A stretch of DNA of 7,107 bases from Anaerotignum sp. (GTDB taxonomy: Bacteria > Bacillota > Clostridia > Lachnospirales > Anaerotignaceae): contig JAFRZQ010000279.1 of the NCBI GenBank assembly GCA_017442465.1, forward strand, positions 1 to 7,107. Direction: 5' to 3'. Positions 1 to 5,757 of this stretch are shown here, piece after piece. Each line of letters starts with the position of its first letter. Position 1 is the stretch's first letter. A model generated the notes under the pieces. That model was given only the letters and a program-made list of their open reading frames with translations. It did not search any database and was not told where the DNA came from. The translations under genes were made by a program, and so were the position numbers.

Positions 1-872
1 ACAGCACTGGTCTTCTTACCATTTTTACCATCTCTGCTCCAGCGGCGATTTTCTGCCTCAGCATTCTTTTCTGTAATTGCACTGTTTGTTTTGCCATTTT
101 TGCCATCTATACTCCACTGGCGTTTTTCAACTTCAGATGTCTTTTCGGTAACTGCACTGTTTGTTTTACCATTTTTGCCATCCATGCTCCACTGACGTTT
201 TTCTGCCTCAGACGCCTTTTCAGTGATTGCACTGGCGGTATCACCATTTTCGCCGCTCATACTCCAGCGGCGGCCTTCTGCTTCCGTATCTTTTTCCGTT
301 TTCGCACTGGCGGTATCGCCATTTTCGCCGCTCATGCTCCAACGACGACCTTCCGCTTCCGTATCTTTTTCCGTTTTTGCACTGGCGGTATCGCCATTTT
401 CGCCACTCATACTCCAGCGGCGGCCTTCTGCTTCCGTATCTTTTTCCGTTTTCGCACTGGCAGTATCGCCATTTTCGCCACTCATGCTCCACTGGCGTTT
501 TTCTGCTTCAGTATCTGCTTCTGTTCTGGCGCTGGATGTCTTGCCACTTTTGCCATCCATACTCCACTGACGGCCTTCCGCTGCGGTGTCTGCTTCCGTT
601 CTCGCACTGGTGGTACTGCCATTCTGACCGCTCATGCTCCACTGACGTTTTTCTGCCTCAGTATCCGCCTCTGTTCTCGCACTGGTGGTTTCGCCATTCT
701 GTCCACTCATACTCCACTGGCGTTTTGCCGCTTCCGTATCCGCCTCTGTTCTGGCACTGGATGTCTTTCCGTTACTGCCATCCATACTCCATTGGCGTTT
801 TGCCGCTTCCGTATCCGCTTGTGTCTTAGCACTGGCAGTTTCTCCATTTTTGCCATCTATACTCCAGCGACG
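1..872 (-). repeat. 75-bp in-frame tandem repeat array, at least 12 units
   Basis: Starting at residue 495, arginine recurs at exactly every 25th residue (495, 520, 545 ... 770), giving eleven full units and a cut twelfth. The consensus is R-[RQ]-W-S-[MI]-[DS]-G-x-[NS]-G-x-T-x-S-A-x-T-[EQ], then a Glu/Ala/Lys-rich tail of seven residues. Tryptophan at position 3 is invariant in all visible units. No insertions or deletions break the period. The three units near 256-480 are nearly identical in DNA, while outer units differ more. The array continues beyond the left edge. Confidence 0.95.
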
Positions 873-2354
873 GCCTTCTGCTTTGCTGCCTGCTTCCGTT
901 TTGGCATTTGTATTTTCCTTCGGATTAGAAATTGTCCACTTGCCGGATGTGTTGCTGTCTTCATTTTCTTTCGGCAGGTCTGTTCCGCTGGGTTTCTGGG
1001 CACTCTGTTTGCCCTGCCCTTCCACTGTGCCGTCAAACTTCCATTTTCGGTCTGCGATCCCATCTGTTACGGAAATATCCGCATCATCGAACTTCTGGGC
1101 ACTCTGCGTTCCTTTGCCTTTGTAATTATCCTTATCAAAAGCCCATTTTCTTTCTGCAGGTGCTGTGATTTCGTCGCTTTCTCCGTTTTCTGCCTCGTCG
1201 CTTTCTGTTTTCTTCGGCAAATCCACTTCTGTCAGCGGCAGCGCACTTTGTGTGCCTGTACCGTCAAATTTCCATTTGCGATTTGCCACCTTGTCTTCTG
1301 CCGAAATATCTGCGTCTGCAAATTTCTGGGCACTTTGTGTGCCTGTGCCTTTATAATTATCCTTATCAAAGCCCCATTTTCGGTCTGTGACCTTATCTTC
1401 TGCGGAAATATCTGCATCCTCAAACTTATGCGCACTCTGTATACCTGTGCCTTTGGAATTCTTTTTATTTTCTTTATCAAAAGCCCATTTTCTTTCGGGG
1501 GCTGCTACGATTTCATCTGTTTCGCCGCCTTCTGCTTCATCAGCAGCGGTCTTTTTCGGCAGATCGATTTCCATATGTTTCTGGGCACTCTGTACACCTG
1601 TCCCATCAAACTTCCATTTTCTGTCCGCCACCAGATCTGTCGCAGAGACATCATCCGCAAGGGGTTTCTGGGCACTCTGAGTACCTGTACCCTTAAAGTT
1701 ATTTTTGTCAAATGCCCATTGTCTCAGTTCAGGAACATTATCCATACTTTCTACTGTCCTGATCGCCTGCTGCAGTTTATTGCCTTCCACCTTACGTCCG
1801 TCAAATTCCCATACAGGGCCGTCGGAACCGGCGTGGACAGGGATCGTCACTTCCGTCATTTCACGGTAACCAATAACGATGGTTTCTGTCAGCAGTCCGC
1901 TTTTTTCCGCATTCAGTTCACCAAAGGTCTTGCTCATGACCGTACATCCGGTAAATACAAACGTTCTTTTGGATTTACCGAAATCATTTGGAAATGGTGA
2001 CACCATCAGGATCACAGGAAGCACCAGCTCTGCACCAAGCGGCAGGATGGGCATCAGGTCTGTTCCCACATAACGCTCTACGGTAAAGGTAAAAGGCTTT
2101 GTGATGGGTTTGCGCAGAAGATGCACATAGTCATTCAGGCCGCCTTCCTGCACATAATCAAATTCATTCTCTTTTGTAAAGCTATGCACCGCTTTGCAGG
2201 GCAGGTCATACATGCCTTCCACGCGCAGCATATAGTTATAGCTGACCAGTACATCATGGCCGCCGGCGTTGCTGAAAAATGCAACTTCGGATTTTTCATT
2301 ATGGCGATCGGTAAGTTCTACTGTGCGATCGGTATATTCATTTTCATTTGCCAT
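1..2354 (-). CDS. Second tube-like protein with giant C-terminal tryptophan-repeat region, 3' end off window
   Basis: The frame is open from ATG at 2352-2354 to the left edge: 784 complete codons with no stop. Residues about 35-175 align with the main tube of this operon: YNYMLRVEGMYDLPCKAVHSF matches its MNFLVTVDGVSGTAAFSEV, EFDYVQEGGLN matches VIEFRQGNAHS, and the end TETIVIGYREMTEV matches AIETVELAYEEL. It is therefore a gp19-type tube paralogue, in the place where Afp/Pvc-like clusters keep a second tube gene for the tube-baseplate junction. From residue 182 the chain becomes repetitive: WEFDG, then seven longer repeats (211-470), a degenerate unit (471-494), then twelve 25-residue units, the last cut by the edge. 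The repeat part has no cysteine and one tryptophan per unit, with roughly balanced Lys/Arg and Asp/Glu. Normal tube proteins have no such part. Its function is unknown; lumen filler, length ruler, cargo carrier or surface projection are all possible. Confidence 0.85.
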   Translation of the reverse strand, partial: MANENEYTDRTVELTDRHNEKSEVAFFSNAGGHDVLVSYNYMLRVEGMYDLPCKAVHSFTKENEFDYVQEGGLNDYVHLLRKPITKPFTFTVERYVGTDLMPILPLGAELVLPVILMVSPFPNDFGKSKRTFVFTGCTVMSKTFGELNAEKSGLLTETIVIGYREMTEVTIPVHAGSDGPVWEFDGRKVEGNKLQQAIRTVESMDNVPELRQWAFDKNNFKGTGTQSAQKPLADDVSATDLVADRKWKFDGTGVQSAQKHMEIDLPKKTAADEAEGGETDEIVAAPERKWAFDKENKKNSKGTGIQSAHKFEDADISAEDKVTDRKWGFDKDNYKGTGTQSAQKFADADISAEDKVANRKWKFDGTGTQSALPLTEVDLPKKTESDEAENGESDEITAPAERKWAFDKDNYKGKGTQSAQKFDDADISVTDGIADRKWKFDGTVEGQGKQSAQKPSGTDLPKENEDSNTSGKWTISNPKENTNAKTEAGSKAEGRRWSIDGKNGETASAKTQADTEAAKRQWSMDGSNGKTSSARTEADTEAAKRQWSMSGQNGETTSARTEADTEAEKRQWSMSGQNGSTTSARTEADTAAEGRQWSMDGKSGKTSSARTEADTEAEKRQWSMSGENGDTASAKTEKDTEAEGRRWSMSGENGDTASAKTEKDTEAEGRRWSMSGENGDTASAKTEKDTEAEGRRWSMSGENGDTASAITEKASEAEKRQWSMDGKNGKTNSAVTEKTSEVEKRQWSIDGKNGKTNSAITEKNAEAENRRWSRDGKNGKKTSA
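873..1724 (-). repeat. Longer coding repeats, RKWxFD...GTGxQSAQK type
   Basis: Seven units start at residues 211, 245, 288, 325, 359, 402 and 436 of the tube-like protein, with lengths 34, 43, 37, 34, 43, 34 and 35. Two forms mix. The WAFDK form continues with an Asn/Tyr/Lys stretch before GTGTQSAQK and then DADISAEDKV. The WKFDG form goes straight to QSA and then to a DLPKK plus acidic Glu/Asp-rich linker. A 114-residue block (245-358) is partly repeated from 359 on, with the DLPKK linkers 114 residues apart. Residues 471-494 (GKWTISNPK...) are a degenerate unit joining this array to the 25-residue array. Confidence 0.9.
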
Positions 2355-2360
2355 AGAACT

Positions 2361-2370
2361 TCACCTCACC
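2361..2370 (-). promoter_or_regulatory. Ribosome site overlapping upstream stop
   Basis: The minus strand reads GGTGAGGTGAAGTTCTATG. The first TGA (2366-2368) ends the DUF6760 gene, and the AGGTGA that follows is the ribosome site for the repeat-bearing tube gene, with its core about 7 bases before the ATG at 2352-2354. This supports the chosen start and suggests coupled translation of the two genes. Confidence 0.65.
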
Positions 2371-2548
2371 TTCTCGTCGGTTTCATATCCAGAATACTTT
2401 TTTCCTTGCTTTGCTTAGAGGGAGCCAACTCTTTATTGATCGCGCTGATTTCACTGCACCAGCGTCTCCTTGTCACATGGTCCATCTTCAGCACTTCTTC
2501 ACTGCTCCAGTGGAAGTAATAGGAAATAAAGGACATCTCCTTATACAT
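2366..2548 (-). CDS. DUF6760-family small protein
   Basis: This 60-residue protein fits the small DUF6760 family found in many Gram-positive contractile injection clusters directly before the second tube gene. The marks are YYFHWSSEE at 10-18 and the helix-like MDHVTRRRWCSEISAIN at 22-38. The molecular role is not known; position and size suggest an assembly factor or a small baseplate-tube linker. The start is uncertain. The ATG used here has AAAAGGAA almost touching it, and a second ATG lies at codon 5. The frame is also open upstream with KLYPEKE, which resembles the residues often found before this motif in relatives. The tail after residue 42 is Lys/Ser-rich and probably flexible. Its TGA stop overlaps the ribosome site of the next gene. 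Confidence 0.75.
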   Translation of the reverse strand: MYKEMSFISYYFHWSSEEVLKMDHVTRRRWCSEISAINKELAPSKQSKEKSILDMKPTRR

Positions 2549-2558
2549 TTCCTTTTCC

Positions 2559-2574
2559 GGATAAAGTTTTATCC
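2559..2574 (-). repeat. Short perfect inverted repeat over a stop codon
   Basis: GGATAAA and TTTATCC are separated by two bases and span the TAA stop of the tail assembly gene (2569-2571), ending 10 bases before the next ATG. A small hairpin here would partly cover the region in front of the DUF6760 start unless a terminating ribosome opens it. It is short and AT-rich, so it may be chance. Confidence 0.4.
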
Positions 2575-2931
2575 CTCTTGCGTAAAATTTATAGGCACCT
2601 CGTGTCTATGACCGCATTCGGGGCATACCACCTGCATCACAGGAGGTGTAATGTCGTTGATTTTCTGATACATATCCTGCAGGAATGCCAGATCTGCTGT
2701 AAACAGGCGTTCCATATGAGTCGCAGTGATGACTTCCAGACCTTCGATCTCCGTAATGACCTTGGAAAGGATCACGATGGTCAGATAGGAAGGATTGCTC
2801 AGCACACGGGGATCTCTGGTTGCGCTGATTTCATCCCCGGCAGTTGCCAGACGCATTTTGCCTCTTCTGTGTACTTCGCCGTTATTATCTACATAGCCTT
2901 TGGGTAATGTGAATTCATAAATCGTTTCCAT
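2569..2931 (-). CDS. Phage-tail-assembly-type protein with C-terminal CPECGH
   Basis: This 120-residue protein resembles the small tail assembly proteins found next to the tube in eCIS and phage-like clusters. These are thought to be chaperones or non-structural assembly factors. The N-terminal part YEFTLPKGYVDNNGEVHR (5-22) and GKMRLATAGDEI (24-35) is typical, as are RDPRVLSNPSYLTIVILSKVI (39-59) and the helix LFTADLAFLQDMYQKIN near 76-92. The C-terminus holds Cys103-x-x-Cys106, with His108 and His110, which looks like a small zinc-binding knuckle. The ribosome site AGAAAGGA is correctly spaced. The next gene follows after 20 bp. The family resemblance is strong; the chaperone role is inferred by analogy with tail assembly chaperones, and the metal site is inferred from the residue pattern. 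Confidence 0.75.
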   Translation of the reverse strand: METIYEFTLPKGYVDNNGEVHRRGKMRLATAGDEISATRDPRVLSNPSYLTIVILSKVITEIEGLEVITATHMERLFTADLAFLQDMYQKINDITPPVMQVVCPECGHRHEVPINFTQEG

Positions 2932-3083
2932 AGTTCACGTTCCTTTCTGTAAATCCATTTAGAACACTCATTTCTGCACTGTTTTTGCAATGTAAAAATC
3001 AATCCTCTAAATCCCATCCGGGCCATGCCCCCAAAGGGGCACGGCCATGATGAGAATTATTATTTGATTTTGATTCCCCCTGA
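2932..3083. other. 152-bp spacer between tube and tail assembly genes
   Basis: This is the longest non-coding stretch of the window; every other junction is 39 bp or less. Besides the hairpin at 3021-3046, it holds an AT-rich stretch and the ribosome site AGAAAGGA (2941-2948) of the tail assembly gene. I see no convincing promoter, tRNA or small ORF. The spacer divides the operon into a high-copy part upstream (sheath, tube) and a low-copy part downstream (assembly factor, second tube paralogue). Confidence 0.6.
3021..3046 (-). promoter_or_regulatory. GC-rich hairpin downstream of the tube gene
   Basis: Read on the minus strand, GGCCGTGCCCC pairs with GGGGCATGGCC around a four-base loop (TTTG), giving an 11-bp stem. 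One pair is G-U on the minus-strand RNA but an A-C mismatch on the plus strand, so the structure favours minus-strand transcripts. It starts 38 bases after the tube stop codon, in the only long spacer of the operon. No continuous U-run follows directly (the next bases are CGGATGGGATTTAGAGG), so it does not look like a full intrinsic terminator. A partial terminator or a 3' stability element for the sheath-tube mRNA is more likely. Confidence 0.6.
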
Positions 3084-3581
3084 TTAGTTAGGGATGATCA
3101 GTTCTTCATAAGCCAGTTCCACTGTTTCGATGGCAACTTCACTCTGAGAAGCATTCAGATCGGGAGCTGTATATTTTGTTACCCATGCGTTTGTCAGAAC
3201 CCAAACTCTTGTACCGGAGATTGTTTCTACCAGAGACTGGGGTGCGCCGCCGTTGATATCGATCATTTCAATCTGTACACGGCTTCGAGGCATTTCACCA
3301 CGAACTTCGGAAACACATTCCTGAATCCATGTCTTGAATGCACTGTCCAGTGTATAGCCGAATTTCAGTGTAACATTACCATGTTTTACCAGGCCAGGGA
3401 TCTTTACGGGAGCCAGGCTGTGTGCGTTGCCCTGACGGAATTCGATCACATCTACAGTTGCCTCGATACCGCTCACTTCGCTGAAAGCAGCTGTGCCGCT
3501 TACGCCATCCACAGTAACGAGGAAATTCATCTTGGTCAAAGGATATGCCAAGCCATTGCCATTATCGTATGTATTTGCCAT
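3084..3581 (-). CDS. Main inner tube protein (T4 gp19 / Hcp-like)
   Basis: This 165-residue protein forms the stacked hexameric rings of the inner tube that holds cargo and is pushed out when the sheath contracts. The gp19-type pattern is clear: YPLTKMNFLVTVDG near 13-26, FSEVSGIE at 33-40, VIEFRQGN at 45-52, PGLVKHGNVTLKFG at 62-75, and the last strand ELAYEELIIPN at the C-terminus. The length fits a basic tube subunit with no extension. AAAGGAGA at 3591-3598 supports the start. Placement directly after the sheath gene is the standard order. The second tube-like gene at the left end of the window aligns with this one over its first ~180 residues but is divergent, so this copy is probably the bulk tube and the other a junction or specialised ring. 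Confidence 0.95.
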   Translation of the reverse strand: MANTYDNGNGLAYPLTKMNFLVTVDGVSGTAAFSEVSGIEATVDVIEFRQGNAHSLAPVKIPGLVKHGNVTLKFGYTLDSAFKTWIQECVSEVRGEMPRSRVQIEMIDINGGAPQSLVETISGTRVWVLTNAWVTKYTAPDLNASQSEVAIETVELAYEELIIPN

Positions 3582-3620
3582 AATTCATCTTCTCCTTTAC
3601 TCTAGATTCTCGCCGTCAGA

Positions 3621-5330
3621 TTATTCTGCTGCCGCTTCACCGCCGCCAGCTTCCGCTGTCAGCTGAGATACACGGAAGATCACGAATTCAGCAGGACGAG
3701 TAGGTGCGATACCGATGTTACAGATCAGACGACCATTCATGATATCGTCTTTTGTCATAGTAGAGCTGCCGATTTCTACGAAGTAGCCTTCGGAAGGACT
3801 GGAGCCTGCCAGCATACCATTTCTCCACATATTATCCAGGAATGTGGATACTGTCAGGTTTACTCTGGACCACAGTGTGATATCGTTGGGTTCGAATACT
3901 ACCCAGTTTGTATTTGCCTTGATGCTTTCTTCCACATAGATGAACAGTCTTCTTACGTTCACATAACGGAATGTAGAGTTGCTGCTTGCTGTTCTTGCGC
4001 CCCATACACGGATGCCCTGACCGGGGATCTGGCGGATCAGGTTGATACCTTCGGGATTCAGGATATCCTGTTCGCCTTTTGTATAGTTTGTTTTCAGACC
4101 TGTGCAGTAAACTGTTTCATTTGCAGGTGCTTTATGTACGCCTCTTGTCATATCTGTTCTTGCGTAGATACCCATAACTGCACCAGAAGGAGGGATGTAG
4201 CCGGGTTTCTTTGCTGCTCTGTCATATACCTGGATCCAGGGATGATACATTGCAGCGTATGTGCTGTCGATCATACCTCTGTATTCGATCAGATCTTTGG
4301 GTTTTGCCATATCTGCAGGCATATCCAGAACTGCTACGCGGTTTTTCATATTTTCGCAGTGACCAACCAGCGCTACCACTACTTCGGGAATTGTTACGCC
4401 GGGAACAGCCATCATGCTTACGCTGTTGTTTTCGATGAATGCCTGGATACCTGTTCTCTGACCGGGGCCATTGTCTTCACCGATGAATGTACCGGCTGTT
4501 ACTTTGTCGATGGAACCATCGGAACCGCCTGCCAGAGTGATCATGCCGCTTGTTTTGCCTTCGCCCAGAATCGCTGCAACGGGGTTACCGATTTCAGCCA
4601 TGGGTTTTGCTTCTACTTTCACCAGTTCACTGCCGGACATTTTTGTACCAATGTAGTTGCTTGCAACAGGGTTGAAGCTCAGACCATTGTATACTTCTGC
4701 TTCATCATTGTAGCGAACCAGTACGTCTGTTTCTACCAGATATACCACTACAGCAGGGATGATCGCTGCGTCTACAACATCAGCTTCGAAAGCCTGTTCA
4801 AATGTTACTACGTTATCATAGATCATCTGGATACGGTTGTATTCTTCGCCAACCTTAACCAGATCGCCTTCTTTGAAGCCTGCAACGGATTTTGCAGCAT
4901 AGGATGTGTCGCCTGTTTTTTCCATCAGCTGCATTTTTCTTTTTGTTACTGTGGAGAAGGATACCTGAATGCGGTTGCCCCATTTGCCTTCGTTTGCTGC
5001 TTTGAAGGACAGAGCACCTGCTTCCAGTTCTGCACATTTTGCGTCTTCGGGTACAACACGGCTTACGTAGCATCTTGTACCGCCGTTTGCGAAGAACTGT
5101 TCTACGGCATAAGCCAAATAACGATATTCTTCGTGAGTGAATTCGCTCAGGAAATCACCAAATGTTCTTCTGAATGCTGCAAATGTTGTCACCAGAACGG
5201 GAGCACCAACGGATGCGCCTCTTTCAGCCAGGCCTACAAAACCTGCTGCACTTGTGCCAACGCCTTCGATAGAACGAGGGGAATGATCATATTCCTCAAC
5301 ATATACACCGGGAGATAAATATTCTGCCAT
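3621..5330 (-). CDS. Contractile tail sheath protein
   Basis: This 569-residue protein is the outer contractile sheath subunit, which shortens on firing and drives the inner tube into the target. The N-terminus SPGVYVEE (6-13) is the classic sheath opening, followed by SAAGFVGLAERG and NGGTRCYVSRV (82-92). The C-terminal part carries the conserved sheath fold regions: the WGART-type segment (RVWGARTASSN), YVNVRRLFIYVEESI, and RPAEFVIFRVSQ at 545-556. The length is normal for a single-sheath eCIS. The final 13 residues are a small Gly/Ala/Glu tail that is not part of the usual fold. AGGAGG at 5338-5343 sits 7 bases before the ATG, the best ribosome site in the window, as expected for a subunit needed in many copies. 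The tube gene follows after 39 bp. Only one sheath gene is visible; Afp/Pvc clusters usually have several. Confidence 0.95.
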   Translation of the reverse strand: MAEYLSPGVYVEEYDHSPRSIEGVGTSAAGFVGLAERGASVGAPVLVTTFAAFRRTFGDFLSEFTHEEYRYLAYAVEQFFANGGTRCYVSRVVPEDAKCAELEAGALSFKAANEGKWGNRIQVSFSTVTKRKMQLMEKTGDTSYAAKSVAGFKEGDLVKVGEEYNRIQMIYDNVVTFEQAFEADVVDAAIIPAVVVYLVETDVLVRYNDEAEVYNGLSFNPVASNYIGTKMSGSELVKVEAKPMAEIGNPVAAILGEGKTSGMITLAGGSDGSIDKVTAGTFIGEDNGPGQRTGIQAFIENNSVSMMAVPGVTIPEVVVALVGHCENMKNRVAVLDMPADMAKPKDLIEYRGMIDSTYAAMYHPWIQVYDRAAKKPGYIPPSGAVMGIYARTDMTRGVHKAPANETVYCTGLKTNYTKGEQDILNPEGINLIRQIPGQGIRVWGARTASSNSTFRYVNVRRLFIYVEESIKANTNWVVFEPNDITLWSRVNLTVSTFLDNMWRNGMLAGSSPSEGYFVEIGSSTMTKDDIMNGRLICNIGIAPTRPAEFVIFRVSQLTAEAGGGEAAAE

Positions 5331-5351
5331 GTTTATTCCTCCTTTTCTAAA

Positions 5352-5744
5352 TTAACCAGTCATGGTTTTCATTTGCCCTGGGGAGATAATGGATATCATC
5401 CCCATTCCCATGCCGCACAGCAGCATGGCATCCTGTGTTAAAACCGGTTTTCCGCCAATCAGGACGGTCGGTTTCGTTGCCCGCCATGGTCCTGCGGGCA
5501 CCATCGTGCAGGGCTGCGGGGTCAGAACCCCCAGTGCCGCTGCTGTTGCCGCCGCCACCTGCGGATTTGCCAGAGAAGAACACATTCCGAAAGAGGTGAT
5601 ATTGCTGCCAAACTGAATATCCATAATGGTTGCGATCGGCTTGGAGCTGCCCAGGGTCATCAGCTGTGATGTTACCATCAGCGTTGCAGGCATCGTCCCA
5701 AAGGGACACATCAGCTTTGCACCGCTTACAACAACTACGCCCAT
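5352..5744 (-). CDS. DUF4280 PAAR-like spike-tip protein
   Basis: This 130-residue protein matches the DUF4280 PAAR-like pattern well. PAAR-type proteins form the sharp cone on the hub spike that first meets the target membrane and may anchor effectors. Visible marks are the N-terminal VSGAKLMCPFG (Cys13), KPIATIMD at 35-42, NITSFGMCSS with Cys55, ANPQVAAATAAALGVLTPQPC with Cys79, KPTVLIGGKPVLT at 91-103, and a last Cys110 before a Gly/Met-rich stretch. The spaced cysteines are the expected set for a metal- or disulfide-stabilised tip. It is full length, with no toxin domain fused to its C-terminus, so any effector must be separate. The gene starts immediately after the upstream stop, and its own stop lies 21 bp before the sheath gene. 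Family confidence is high; the exact partner (a VgrG-like hub) is not in the window. Confidence 0.9.
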   Translation of the reverse strand: MGVVVVSGAKLMCPFGTMPATLMVTSQLMTLGSSKPIATIMDIQFGSNITSFGMCSSLANPQVAAATAAALGVLTPQPCTMVPAGPWRATKPTVLIGGKPVLTQDAMLLCGMGMGMISIISPGQMKTMTG

Positions 5745-5757
5745 TTAAACCTCCCTT
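5742..5757 (-). promoter_or_regulatory. Abutting stop/start with ribosome site inside the upstream gene
   Basis: On the minus strand the sequence reads AGGGAGGTTTAAATG: the TAA of the 255-residue gene (5745-5747) is followed at once by the ATG of the PAAR-like gene (5742-5744). The GGGAGG ribosome site is part of the last codons (R-E-V) of the upstream gene. This layout predicts translational coupling, so the two proteins should be made in linked amounts. Confidence 0.8.

Noticed and set aside
1..872. Regularly spaced repeats that could suggest a CRISPR array
   Set aside because: The repeats are directly tandem with no unique spacers, have a period of exactly 75 bp, and keep one reading frame open throughout. 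They are coding repeats.
1..872. Calcium-binding or sialidase Asp-box reading of the S-x-D-G-x-N-G-x-T motif
   Set aside because: Several units have Ser in place of the Asp, and the tryptophan lies before rather than after the motif, so the ligand pattern of either motif is not kept.
223..2000. Plus-strand open frames opposite the repeat region (for example 223-570, 227-829, 792-2000)
   Set aside because: Because the unit is 75 bp (a multiple of three), any frame open in one unit tends to stay open in all. The products are low-complexity and Phe/Cys/Leu-rich, and they lack good ribosome sites.
1..2354. Tape-measure protein
   Set aside because: Typical tape-measure proteins are long and helical and do not start with a tube domain. 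The position matches a second tube gene, so I kept a length-ruler role only as one possibility for the repeat part.
2940..3020. Promoter in the 152-bp spacer
   Set aside because: Only weak -35-like (TTGCAA) and poor -10-like sequences are present. Nothing close to a consensus pair at proper spacing could be seen.
4134..5318. 394-residue plus-strand open frame opposite the sheath gene
   Set aside because: It is antisense to a clearly recognised sheath gene and its product is unusually rich in Cys, Phe, Tyr and His, as expected for the complement of a codon-biased gene.
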